Shown here: positions 1 to 6,859 of the stretch, one piece after another
How positions within the stretch are numbered: the stretch's first letter is position 1
Layout: each line of letters begins with the position of its first letter
From: an uncultured Bacteroidales bacterium
Lineage (GTDB): Bacteria > Bacteroidota > Bacteroidia > Bacteroidales > Bacteroidaceae
Length of the DNA stretch: 16,474 nt
Direction of reading: 5' to 3'
Assembly (NCBI GenBank): GCA_937896105.1
Contig: CALBKR010000032.1
Location: forward strand, 1-16,474
Notes under the pieces: model-generated
The model's database searches: none
Seen by the model: the letters and a program-made list of their open reading frames with translations, nothing else
What the model was told of the DNA's origin: nothing
Program-made: the position numbers and the translations under genes

Positions 1-367
1 AGCTGTTCTTGCCCATAGTCTTATAATGAAGTATATGCGCTGTCACACCAATTGCAATTGCGATGAACATCGCACTCATCCACCACTGCCGTGCAACAAA
101 AATGGCACAATAGAGCAATGTCACCCACACCATACTCACCGAAACCACCTTCACACGAAGAGGGATTGACTTATGCTCCCTGAAGTTCTTTATATAAGGT
201 CCAAGATGCCTGTGCGACATCAGCCAGTTGTAGAGCCTGCCCGAACTGCGCATATAAAGAGCCGCCGAAAGGAGCAGGAACGGTGTAGTTGGCAAAACGG
301 GCAGGAAAATGCCTATTACTCCCAACACAAGCGATATGGTACCAAGCAGAGCCAGGATTAGTTTCAT
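1..367 (-). CDS. DUF454 (YbaN-type) inner-membrane protein, 3' end cut by window
   Basis: The reading frame starts at the ATG at 367-365 and runs off the left edge with 122 codons visible. The N-terminus is a hydrophobic hairpin with a GVIGIFLPVLPTTPFLLL stretch (about residues 16-33), typical of the DUF454/YbaN family: LPxxPTTPFLLLA is its hallmark. It is followed by a short loop (NWLMSHRHLGPYIKNFREH) and two further membrane segments ending in HYKTMGK. Family members are small inner-membrane proteins of about 120-135 residues with no assigned biochemical role, so only a few residues should be missing. The gene is divergent from the secreted-protein gene at 529 and a 161-bp spacer holds both promoters. 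The assignment rests on the motif and membrane pattern read by eye; the family is well supported, the function is unknown. Confidence 0.85.
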   Translation of the reverse strand, partial: MKLILALLGTISLVLGVIGIFLPVLPTTPFLLLSAALYMRSSGRLYNWLMSHRHLGPYIKNFREHKSIPLRVKVVSVSMVWVTLLYCAIFVARQWWMSAMFIAIAIGVTAHILHYKTMGKNS

Positions 368-393
368 AACGGTTTATTTACGACGCGAAGGTA

Positions 394-402
394 CAAAAAA
401 TA
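394..402 (-). promoter_or_regulatory. Possible -7 box for the DUF454 gene
   Basis: On the minus strand this reads TATTTTTTG followed by TACCTTCGC. It is the Bacteroidetes -7 box TAnnTTTG with one extra T, about 27 nt upstream of the start codon. No convincing -33 TTTG was found, so this is a weak call. Confidence 0.3.
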
Positions 403-469
403 TCCCACACGCAACTTTCGGGAAGCATTGCAAGAAAAAAAAATTACACAAAAAAATATTTTTTGTATA

Positions 470-477
470 TATTTTTG
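470..477 (+). promoter_or_regulatory. Bacteroidetes -7 box (TAnnTTTG) for the secreted protein gene
   Basis: TATTTTTG matches TAnnTTTG and is followed by TACATTGCA, resembling the usual downstream context of these promoters. It lies about 50 nt before the ATG at 529. A -33 TTTG at the normal 19-21 nt spacing is not evident. Confidence 0.45.
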
Positions 478-528
478 TACATTGCAGACGATAAAAGAAA
501 CATTGTCAAACCTTTAAACCCTACTACT

Positions 529-1032
529 ATGAAAAAGTTTATGTTTCTATTCGCTTTGATGCTATTTTTCGGGGTCAGGACAAGCAATGCACAAGAGGTG
601 CAGACAGCTCCTGAAATCACGCCACTGGCAGGAACGTGGCAATATGTAGAGGAGGTTATAACAACAGAAGGAGAAAAGGCCTACATAGGCAAACAGATAT
701 ACAAGACCATTACCAAGGAGAACACCTATTTTGTGATACTTGGTGTAAACATTCCGATAAAAGAGGCCGGCAGTCCCGAAAGCAAGACGAGCACACTGGC
801 ATTCATCACTCAGGAAGGTGAAATTGAGATGAAGGAGGAGAACACATATCTCGAGTACATAAACAACCACTATCTCGACAAGAGCCTGAACAACACCATC
901 TCCAATTTACGCTACAGGTTCAGCGAGGAGAACAGCAATATACTCTACGTGGAATACAACCTTAGCGGAACCGATAACGATGGTTGGGTAAGTGAAATCT
1001 GGCTTCGGGTAATTCCTTTAGGTGCGAAATAG
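529..1032 (+). CDS. Secreted lipocalin-like protein (DUF4488-like), 167 aa
   Basis: I start this at the ATG at 529 (MKKFMFLFALMLFFG), not the longer upstream frame, because this Met begins a clear signal peptide with a likely cleavage after SNA (residues 19-21, before Gln22). The mature part opens with TPLAGTWQYVEE, the GTW entry motif of small lipocalin/FABP-like beta barrels. It alternates beta strands to a C-terminal SEIWLRVIPL strand. This order (GTWQ... then a final E-W-x-R-V strand) resembles the DUF4488 family common in Bacteroides, where members are exported proteins of unknown ligand. The gene is a single unit: divergent from DUF454, with a strong hairpin right after the stop. No Shine-Dalgarno is visible, normal for this phylum. 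The fold is a fair inference; ligand and function are unknown. Confidence 0.75.
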   Translation: MKKFMFLFALMLFFGVRTSNAQEVQTAPEITPLAGTWQYVEEVITTEGEKAYIGKQIYKTITKENTYFVILGVNIPIKEAGSPESKTSTLAFITQEGEIEMKEENTYLEYINNHYLDKSLNNTISNLRYRFSEENSNILYVEYNLSGTDNDGWVSEIWLRVIPLGAK

Positions 1033-1034
1033 TA

Positions 1035-1075
1035 TGATAATAATTATGGCGGCTATGCCGCCATAATTATTATCA
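1035..1075. terminator. Bidirectional hairpin terminator between convergent genes
   Basis: A perfect 19-bp inverted repeat (1035-1053 TGATAATAATTATGGCGGC; 1057-1075) encloses a 3-nt TAT loop. The base of the stem is AT-rich on both sides of a GC-rich tip, so it can terminate in either direction. It sits 2 nt after the plus-strand stop codon, and its right arm contains the TGA stop of the minus-strand gene. Confidence 0.85.
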
Positions 1076-1795
1076 GTCATTCTTCTCCATCAACTGCAAC
1101 ACAGCCACATAAACGAACGGCAGGAGATAGAGCAACAGTTTAACGGTGCTCCACGAGAGCCAGGAGAGTTCCTCGACACCTGCATAGACAAGGCAAGGGA
1201 CAATACCCGATGCCGGCACCAATGCCAACAAAGCAGGCACGAAAAGCACAAACGAGTCGGTTGTTGCAACAAAGACATCAACAACAGAGCGGTAATTGCC
1301 ATAGATGGAACCATATACCAACGAGGCAAACAGTACACCAAAGAACAGCAGTATACACCAACCTTGCACAATCGGAGAAAGAGCCGGTTCATCGGTAACA
1401 CCACGGAAAAGCCCCCACGACGATGTTGCCGACAGATAAAGCAGCACCCCATAGCAGACAAAAGCCACAAGTGTAAACGACAGAGCACGCCACTCGGTAA
1501 CCGTCAACCGGCGGAGAGAGAAAATTCGTTTCATAACCTTTGTGAGGCCGGAACCGCGCAAAAGTCCAATGGCTGTGACAAAGAGCATCACTGTGCCCCA
1601 AGGCACAGCATTTAGGGTGGGCAAAGCTGTGCGTACAGCCCATCGCACACCCTCGGCACTGATGAGCGATGAGGGGTGATAGGAACCGTCGGAAAGCATC
1701 TTCACCACATCGGCAAAGAACGACCCCACCCACACCATCAACAGCAACAGCAGATAGATGGCAAGCGGATAGTAATATGCTCTTTTTCTACTCAT
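1073..1795 (-). CDS. Polytopic membrane protein resembling the N-terminal half of AbgT transporters, 240 aa
   Basis: This is a hydrophobic protein with about six predicted membrane spans (roughly residues 7-29, 62-80, 105-124, 143-165, 180-200, 215-235). An SLISAEGVRW segment (43-52) followed by a PWG...GLLRGSGL segment (65-84) recalls the LLS-x-EGIRW...APLG...GVAExSGL region of AbgT-family (p-aminobenzoyl-glutamate) transporters. At 240 residues it is only about half an AbgT protein, so transport activity should not be assumed. I chose the ATG at 1795 rather than the one at 1816 because it overlaps the regulator's stop as ATGAGTAG, a translational-coupling arrangement; the longer start would add seven residues. 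It is third in the operon with a sensor kinase and response regulator, so it may be that system's target or a membrane partner. The AbgT relation was judged by eye. Confidence 0.6.
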   Translation of the reverse strand: MSRKRAYYYPLAIYLLLLLMVWVGSFFADVVKMLSDGSYHPSSLISAEGVRWAVRTALPTLNAVPWGTVMLFVTAIGLLRGSGLTKVMKRIFSLRRLTVTEWRALSFTLVAFVCYGVLLYLSATSSWGLFRGVTDEPALSPIVQGWCILLFFGVLFASLVYGSIYGNYRSVVDVFVATTDSFVLFVPALLALVPASGIVPCLVYAGVEELSWLSWSTVKLLLYLLPFVYVAVLQLMEKND

Positions 1796-2510
1796 CGGCT
1801 TCAAGGTTTTCCACATCTATAATATGCAGTTCTATGGCACGTACCACAAGGCGTGTCACATTTATGCCACGTTGCTCACTCTCGGGGAAGAGACGCGAAA
1901 TGAGGTCGGCCTGACGCTTTTCGAGCGATTTTACACCGAAAGGCATTGTCTTTAGCGATGCCACCATCTCCTTTGTGTACCCAAGTGCCAGGTGACGCAG
2001 GAAGCACTCGTCGTAGCGGTCAATTTCGTAGCGGATAAGTGATTTCCGGTGCTCGGCATCACGGTTCACTCCCTCACGGAAACGCTCCACTATCTTCTCG
2101 AGCACAGGCTGGTTGAAGACATTACGTTTGCCGGCCATCACATTGTAGATTTCGTACTTTGTAAGCAGTTCGCCAGTCTTCAGGGCAATGCCATCGGCAC
2201 CGGCATCAAGAACATCGACCCACAGTTTCTCGTTCAGCAGTTCACCGGTAAAGACAAGCACCTTCATCAGCGGATGCTCTCTTTTCATTCTCGCACATAT
2301 ATCCACCCCCACAGTTGTCGAGCCGCCAAGACCCAAATCAAGCAGAAGCAGGTCGGGCACAGCCCTCTCCAGTACACTATTTAGTTCACACTCATTCGAT
2401 GCTACGCCAATTATCTCCACCTCGGGCAACTCGGTACGGAAAATCTCCTCTGTGCCCTTGAGTTCGAGCCTCGCATCCTCAACTATCACCACACTGAAAT
2501 TCTTTATCAT
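1788..2510 (-). CDS. Response regulator, receiver plus divergent LuxR-like HTH, 240 aa
   Basis: The start is the ATG at 2510 (MIKNFSVVIVEDAR); the longer open frame upstream only overlaps the kinase gene out of frame. The receiver domain covers residues about 5-125: acidic pair E11-D12, phospho-acceptor D58 in PDLLLLDLG, T88 in VLVFTGE and K111 in GIALKTGE, so all canonical phosphorylation residues are present. The C-terminal region 160-210 (RHLALGYTKEMVASL...KSLEKRQADLISRLF) follows the LuxR/NarL helix-turn-helix pattern (LxxLAxGYTxxEIA...S..TVEKH...L..KL) but is divergent and carries extra residues (KTMPFG) between the two helices. It begins 7 nt after the kinase stop codon and overlaps the following membrane gene by 8 nt, so it is almost certainly the cognate regulator of the kinase. 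The genes it controls cannot be read from this window. Confidence 0.9.
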   Translation of the reverse strand: MIKNFSVVIVEDARLELKGTEEIFRTELPEVEIIGVASNECELNSVLERAVPDLLLLDLGLGGSTTVGVDICARMKREHPLMKVLVFTGELLNEKLWVDVLDAGADGIALKTGELLTKYEIYNVMAGKRNVFNQPVLEKIVERFREGVNRDAEHRKSLIRYEIDRYDECFLRHLALGYTKEMVASLKTMPFGVKSLEKRQADLISRLFPESEQRGINVTRLVVRAIELHIIDVENLEADE

Positions 2511-2517
2511 AATCCTA

Positions 2518-5500
2518 TTATTTTGGCAACGTAAACATAATGACCGTTCTTGCCACATCGGAGCGTGCCTCCATACGTGTACCGTGACGGCCTGTATAAT
2601 CCTCGTGCATACGTGCAACCTCCTTTGCAATGAGATACTCCATTCCCAGCAATCCGTTGCGGTCACCGACATTGTAGCCCGATGGGGTGAAAAGCTGCGC
2701 CACCTCGTCGCTCGGGAGCGTACGGCGGCTGTCTATAAGCTCAACCTTGACTATATCACCTGCATCGGATGCACGCAACTGCAACACCCCCTCCTTTTCA
2801 ACCTTAAGCGCCCCATCAAGCAACGCCTCAAAAAGAGAGGCTGCGAGGTCGACATCCACATTGACACAGATATCAGTGGGAGCATAACTTAACGAAAGGG
2901 AGATTCCGCGCTTTGCTGCTGCACGTTCGAGATAGCGCTTGGCGCCCGAAAAGAGTTGCTCAAGCGGAACGGCGGAGAGGCTGAAGCACAAGGTGTCCAG
3001 TTCACGCTTCGCGCAGTTGGCAAGAATGCCGAATATCGAATTGTAATAGTCGACAAGTTCGCTCATAGTTGCCACTGCAGCAGCACGCTCACCGGCATTG
3101 GCCTGTGCCTTGTGGGCAAGATCGCGCACACGGCTGGGGTAATATACCGTCTCGTGCTTGATAACAGAAAGGCAGTTGTCCATCACCATATTCTGCACGT
3201 GCAGGCGATTCTCCTCATATTTGATACGTTCGGTCTCCTCCTCTATCTCCTCGAGTGTCGTGTAGCTGCTTGCCACACGCACAGTGCGGTGATAGGCAAC
3301 CGATGCCACAAAGCGGGCAATAAGTTCAAGACTGACAGCCTCGTTATCGCTGAGCGGGCGCTCGGTAGCAAACTCTATTGCACCAACGAGCTGCTCACCA
3401 CCCGATGCTGTTGCATAGAGTGGCATAACACGCAACAGGCCATCAGAAGACACATAAGGCTCACCGTTGTCCACGACACCGTGCAGATAGACATCGGCCC
3501 TGCCAGCGGCAAACGGTACAGGCGAGGCAGCTGCACAGCGTTGCTCCTGCAGCCCATCACCAAGCAACAGCGCAACACGCTTTATGCACATACGCTCGCC
3601 GAGCGAGGTGTATATAACATCAGCAACACCCTGTGACAGTTCCTGTGCCGTGCTACGTGGCGACGAAGCCACCAACTCGAGCAATTTCAGATTGGTATCC
3701 TGCACAAGGCGCTCATTTGCCTTTCCTATTATGGAATGGCGCAGATATGTGAGCAGGAGATACAACAACAGCACCAGCAGCAGGAAAGCAGCAATGGCAA
3801 GAAGCGCCTGACGCAGGTTGAGACTCTCACGCGCCTGCTCATACTGCCTTGCGATATCCTTGTCCTCGTGCACAAGCCTGTAAAGTGTCGAATAGATATA
3901 GTTGTTATACCTGTAGTCCTGCCATCTTTGCAATGCAAGCGAAGCCACAGCAAGCTCATTGCGTATATCGAGAATATTATAGAAGATATCCTCGGTAAGC
4001 TGTTCGGGGAAGACGCCACGGCGCCACCATCCCAACTCTGCATAGTTTCCACCGTAAAGTGTAAGCGTATCATTGCCACCCACCTCGGCCTTATAGTAGC
4101 TGTTGAGCAGTTCAATGGCATTGCCGGCCTGCACAAAGGCCTCCTCGTAGTTGCCATAGGTGTTACTGCTGTATACCGAATCGGCATAGAACATAACATC
4201 ATCGAAAAGTTCGTCATACGCAGATGATGTGCCGGGCAACAGCATCAACAACAGAGTTATGCAACGCATTATGCCCTTAGGCAGACGGAACGAGAAGCGG
4301 CTTCCGCCACCCTTGCTGCTCTTTATATCCATAGAGCAGACAGAGAAGATTTCGTCACTCTTTCTGTATTTCTCTATTATTCCCTTGCAGTTCATAAGGC
4401 CGAAGCCACCACCCTTGCTCTTGGCAGGCAGATTGCTGTTGTCACTGCCTATGCTTGCAGCATCATAGACCTTCTCATTGAGGATACGGCCGATATCGGC
4501 CTGCGAGATGCCGATGCCGCTATCCGTGACAGACACCTCCACAAAGTTATCACCCTCGGCACACTCCACATCAATGCTACCACCCCGTGGAGTGAACTTT
4601 GCGGCATTGTCGACCAGGGTATTTATCATAAAGAGCGTGAGTGCCTTGTCGGCCTTGACCACAGCCGAGCCGTCACCTACTGTCAATGTTATGCCACGCG
4701 CCTCGAGCAGCTGACGGCTCTTTGCAATGATAGCAAAAAGCTCGTCAAGGGCGAAACTCTCGACCTGCAGGTTCATCTCGCCGTGACGCATCTTTATCCA
4801 CCGCTCAAGAATCACATTAAGGTCATCGAGCTTTTCGGTCAGCTCGGTAACGTATGCCAGTTTGCGCTCTGCATCGGCATCGGCCTCCACATCCTTCAAT
4901 GCACGCAACTCATTTATAAGCCTGTCGATATATGGACGCATTGACATCACCACCGACATCGACACGCGCTTGAGCAGATTCTCGCGCTTGTGCTCGGCAA
5001 GGTAGACGGCACTCGCCTGACGCATCTCCTCGAGCCTCTCCTGCTCATCAATTATATCGGCAAGACGGAGCCCCTCACCTATAGCTACAGCCACATAAGG
5101 GGTCATCATCTCAAGGAGTGACTGTTTCTGCGGTGTGAGCGGCAAGGATGTAGTCACATACAACATATCCGAAGGTGCGCCGCCAATATACTTGAGTTCA
5201 AAGGAGTATCTTTCACCCACACCATCATCCACTGGAGTGAAAGAGAAAGCGGTATCGCCGGAAAAGCCCTTGAAACAGCCGTTCAGCAGGCTTGCAATGT
5301 GCTCGAGCAGTTGCTCCCTGCTCTCCACACCCTGCGGCAACGACGACAGCAGCTGACGGCACACATCGGGCAGTCGTTTCAATTCGCTTGAATATGATTT
5401 TATATATATCCGCTTGCGGTAGTTGTAGATGATTATCACTGTCAGGAGAAGAACAATGGCGACAACGGCAATGATGAGCCAATTGTCAAGACGCGATATG

Positions 5501-6747
5501 CCGGCCTCGACCGACGATGCACGGCTCTCCATCTGCTTGTTCAGACGCGTTGTACGCAACAGCATCAGATAGCTCTCCCTGTTCATATCCGAGGCAAGCT
5601 TGTCACCCAGGCCGGCATAGGCACAGCTCGCCTCGCGCCGTACGCTCAAAAGGCACTCGGGGATATTGTACATCGCACCGTCGGATGCCATATAAGGCTC
5701 TATCTCCAAGTCATAATCCTTGAGCACATTCGATGCAAAAGCTGTTGAATCGGGGTAATATCTCCTGTAGTAGCCGTTCACCGACTCCAAGGCATCGGCA
5801 AGCAAGTCGAGCGCCCCTTCGTAATCGCCGAGCTGCGTGCGGCAGGATGCAGATACAGCCAACGCCTCTATAGCCATATATCCATCGCCATAACTGCTGA
5901 ATTCATCGGCTGCGACAGATGCCAATGTATAAGGCAATGACGACACATCGCCGCTCCGGTACGAGATATGTGCAAGATTATCGGGCAAGCGGGCAAGCAG
6001 AGCGCTATTGTCGCGCAGAGTGATGGCAAGCAGCAGCTTGTAGTTTGCCGCAAGCCAGGTATAGCCCCGTCCTTCGGAGATGGCAAGCCACCGCGACAGC
6101 AGCTTGAGTCGCTCGCCGGCATCGGGTGCGCTGTTGGCGAGCATCATATTGGCATAGACCTTTAGAGCCGGGTCATCGCTCTTCTCAATACTCTCGCGCA
6201 ACTGTGCCATAGCCCCCTGCATATCATCGAGCATCGACAGGTTCGAGAAGTAACATATCGACACAATGGCAAACTCTATCTTCGCACGCTCGAAACGTGC
6301 CTTGTCGCTCAACGAGAGATAGGCTGCATCCTCATCAATGCGCTTTATCCTCTCGACAGCCCTTGCACGATGGTCAAAGAACTGCCTGTTGCCCGATACC
6401 CTGTAGCAGATTGTCATAAGACCCACATCGGCAACAAGTTTCTCAATCTCGCACACCGAGGCATCGAGCACCCTACCGTACAGCGAGACAGCCCTTGCAT
6501 AGTCCATCTCCATCATAGCCGAATAGGCCATAGCGTTGGCAGCTACCATTGCCGGCTCGAGTTCGTCGGCAGAGAGACTGTCGAGGGTTGTTGCAAGGCT
6601 GTCGGCAACAGCCATATTCCTGTAACGGGCATCATACACCTGCACGCCGAGCGTGTCGGTACCCGATACCGGCTCACCACTGTGTCTGTGCCCCCCACAG
6701 GATAGCAACAGAGCAGCACAGAGCAATATGTACAGGATTCGCCTCAT
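2518..6747 (-). CDS. Giant double sensor histidine kinase with TPR-like sensor regions (DUF5112/DUF5113-like), 1409 aa
   Basis: Two halves share one plan. Half 1: lipoprotein-like signal (LLSC, Cys17), helical TPR-like region (about 45-410), membrane helix 423-441, GAF-like segment (450-565), dimerisation-like helices (585-650), then a complete HATPase domain: N714 (TLVDNAAKFTP), DSGIGI 742-747, GGGFGL 779-784. Half 2: Met827 starts a signal-like hydrophobic stretch (829-843), short extracytoplasmic helical region, membrane helix 978-1002, GAF-like segment (1015-1155), coiled coil, H-box with His1198 (IKHETVYYPSR), then an ATPase-like domain lacking key residues (Gly1312 for the Asn; DSRRT 1339-1343 for the G1 box). 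In half 1 the H-box position holds Ser/Val (RVSMSVVMSMRP, 594-605). So ATP binding and the phospho-acceptor His sit in different halves. The domain order resembles Bacteroidetes proteins annotated DUF5112/DUF5113, recalled from memory. It leads the operon with the regulator 7 nt downstream. Confidence 0.85.
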   Translation of the reverse strand: MRRILYILLCAALLLSCGGHRHSGEPVSGTDTLGVQVYDARYRNMAVADSLATTLDSLSADELEPAMVAANAMAYSAMMEMDYARAVSLYGRVLDASVCEIEKLVADVGLMTICYRVSGNRQFFDHRARAVERIKRIDEDAAYLSLSDKARFERAKIEFAIVSICYFSNLSMLDDMQGAMAQLRESIEKSDDPALKVYANMMLANSAPDAGERLKLLSRWLAISEGRGYTWLAANYKLLLAITLRDNSALLARLPDNLAHISYRSGDVSSLPYTLASVAADEFSSYGDGYMAIEALAVSASCRTQLGDYEGALDLLADALESVNGYYRRYYPDSTAFASNVLKDYDLEIEPYMASDGAMYNIPECLLSVRREASCAYAGLGDKLASDMNRESYLMLLRTTRLNKQMESRASSVEAGISRLDNWLIIAVVAIVLLLTVIIIYNYRKRIYIKSYSSELKRLPDVCRQLLSSLPQGVESREQLLEHIASLLNGCFKGFSGDTAFSFTPVDDGVGERYSFELKYIGGAPSDMLYVTTSLPLTPQKQSLLEMMTPYVAVAIGEGLRLADIIDEQERLEEMRQASAVYLAEHKRENLLKRVSMSVVMSMRPYIDRLINELRALKDVEADADAERKLAYVTELTEKLDDLNVILERWIKMRHGEMNLQVESFALDELFAIIAKSRQLLEARGITLTVGDGSAVVKADKALTLFMINTLVDNAAKFTPRGGSIDVECAEGDNFVEVSVTDSGIGISQADIGRILNEKVYDAASIGSDNSNLPAKSKGGGFGLMNCKGIIEKYRKSDEIFSVCSMDIKSSKGGGSRFSFRLPKGIMRCITLLLMLLPGTSSAYDELFDDVMFYADSVYSSNTYGNYEEAFVQAGNAIELLNSYYKAEVGGNDTLTLYGGNYAELGWWRRGVFPEQLTEDIFYNILDIRNELAVASLALQRWQDYRYNNYIYSTLYRLVHEDKDIARQYEQARESLNLRQALLAIAAFLLLVLLLYLLLTYLRHSIIGKANERLVQDTNLKLLELVASSPRSTAQELSQGVADVIYTSLGERMCIKRVALLLGDGLQEQRCAAASPVPFAAGRADVYLHGVVDNGEPYVSSDGLLRVMPLYATASGGEQLVGAIEFATERPLSDNEAVSLELIARFVASVAYHRTVRVASSYTTLEEIEEETERIKYEENRLHVQNMVMDNCLSVIKHETVYYPSRVRDLAHKAQANAGERAAAVATMSELVDYYNSIFGILANCAKRELDTLCFSLSAVPLEQLFSGAKRYLERAAAKRGISLSLSYAPTDICVNVDVDLAASLFEALLDGALKVEKEGVLQLRASDAGDIVKVELIDSRRTLPSDEVAQLFTPSGYNVGDRNGLLGMEYLIAKEVARMHEDYTGRHGTRMEARSDVARTVIMFTLPK

Positions 6748-6772
6748 AGCAACCAGGCTGTTTTGTGAAATA

Positions 6773-6780
6773 CAAATTTA
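6773..6780 (-). promoter_or_regulatory. -7 box (TAnnTTTG) of the sensor-kinase operon
   Basis: On the minus strand this reads TAAATTTG, a full match to TAnnTTTG, 25 nt upstream of the kinase start codon. It lies in one arm of an 8-bp inverted repeat (TACAAATT 6771-6778; AATTTGTA 6806-6813), which could be an operator. The upstream -33 element is not clear. Confidence 0.5.
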
Positions 6781-6821
6781 ATTATTTATATTGGGAAAAG
6801 TATCCAATTTGTATTATAAAT

Positions 6822-6846
6822 AAAAAAGCAGCACAGCTGCTTTTTT
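6822..6846 (-). terminator. Rho-independent terminator of the SIR2-TIR/STAND cassette
   Basis: A perfect 11-bp stem (AAAAAAGCAGC / GCTGCTTTTTT) around a 3-nt loop lies 13 nt past the ATPase stop codon. The minus-strand transcript ends the stem in a run of six U. The symmetric A/T flanks would also allow it to act on the other strand. Confidence 0.8.
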
Positions 6847-6859
6847 ACCAAAGAAACAA

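Noticed and set aside
463..528. Upstream start giving a 189-residue version of the secreted protein.
   Set aside because: The extension would overlap the predicted promoter and mask the signal peptide that starts at the ATG at 529.
2511..2672. A 54-residue N-terminal extension of the response regulator reaching back into the kinase gene.
   Set aside because: The extension has no family resemblance and overlaps the kinase's last coding region out of frame; the receiver domain begins right at the ATG at 2510.
2700..6700. Many long plus-strand open frames opposite the sensor kinase gene.
   Set aside because: They are antisense shadows of a GC-richer coding region: no signal, motif or promoter, and the minus-strand frame has clear domains throughout.
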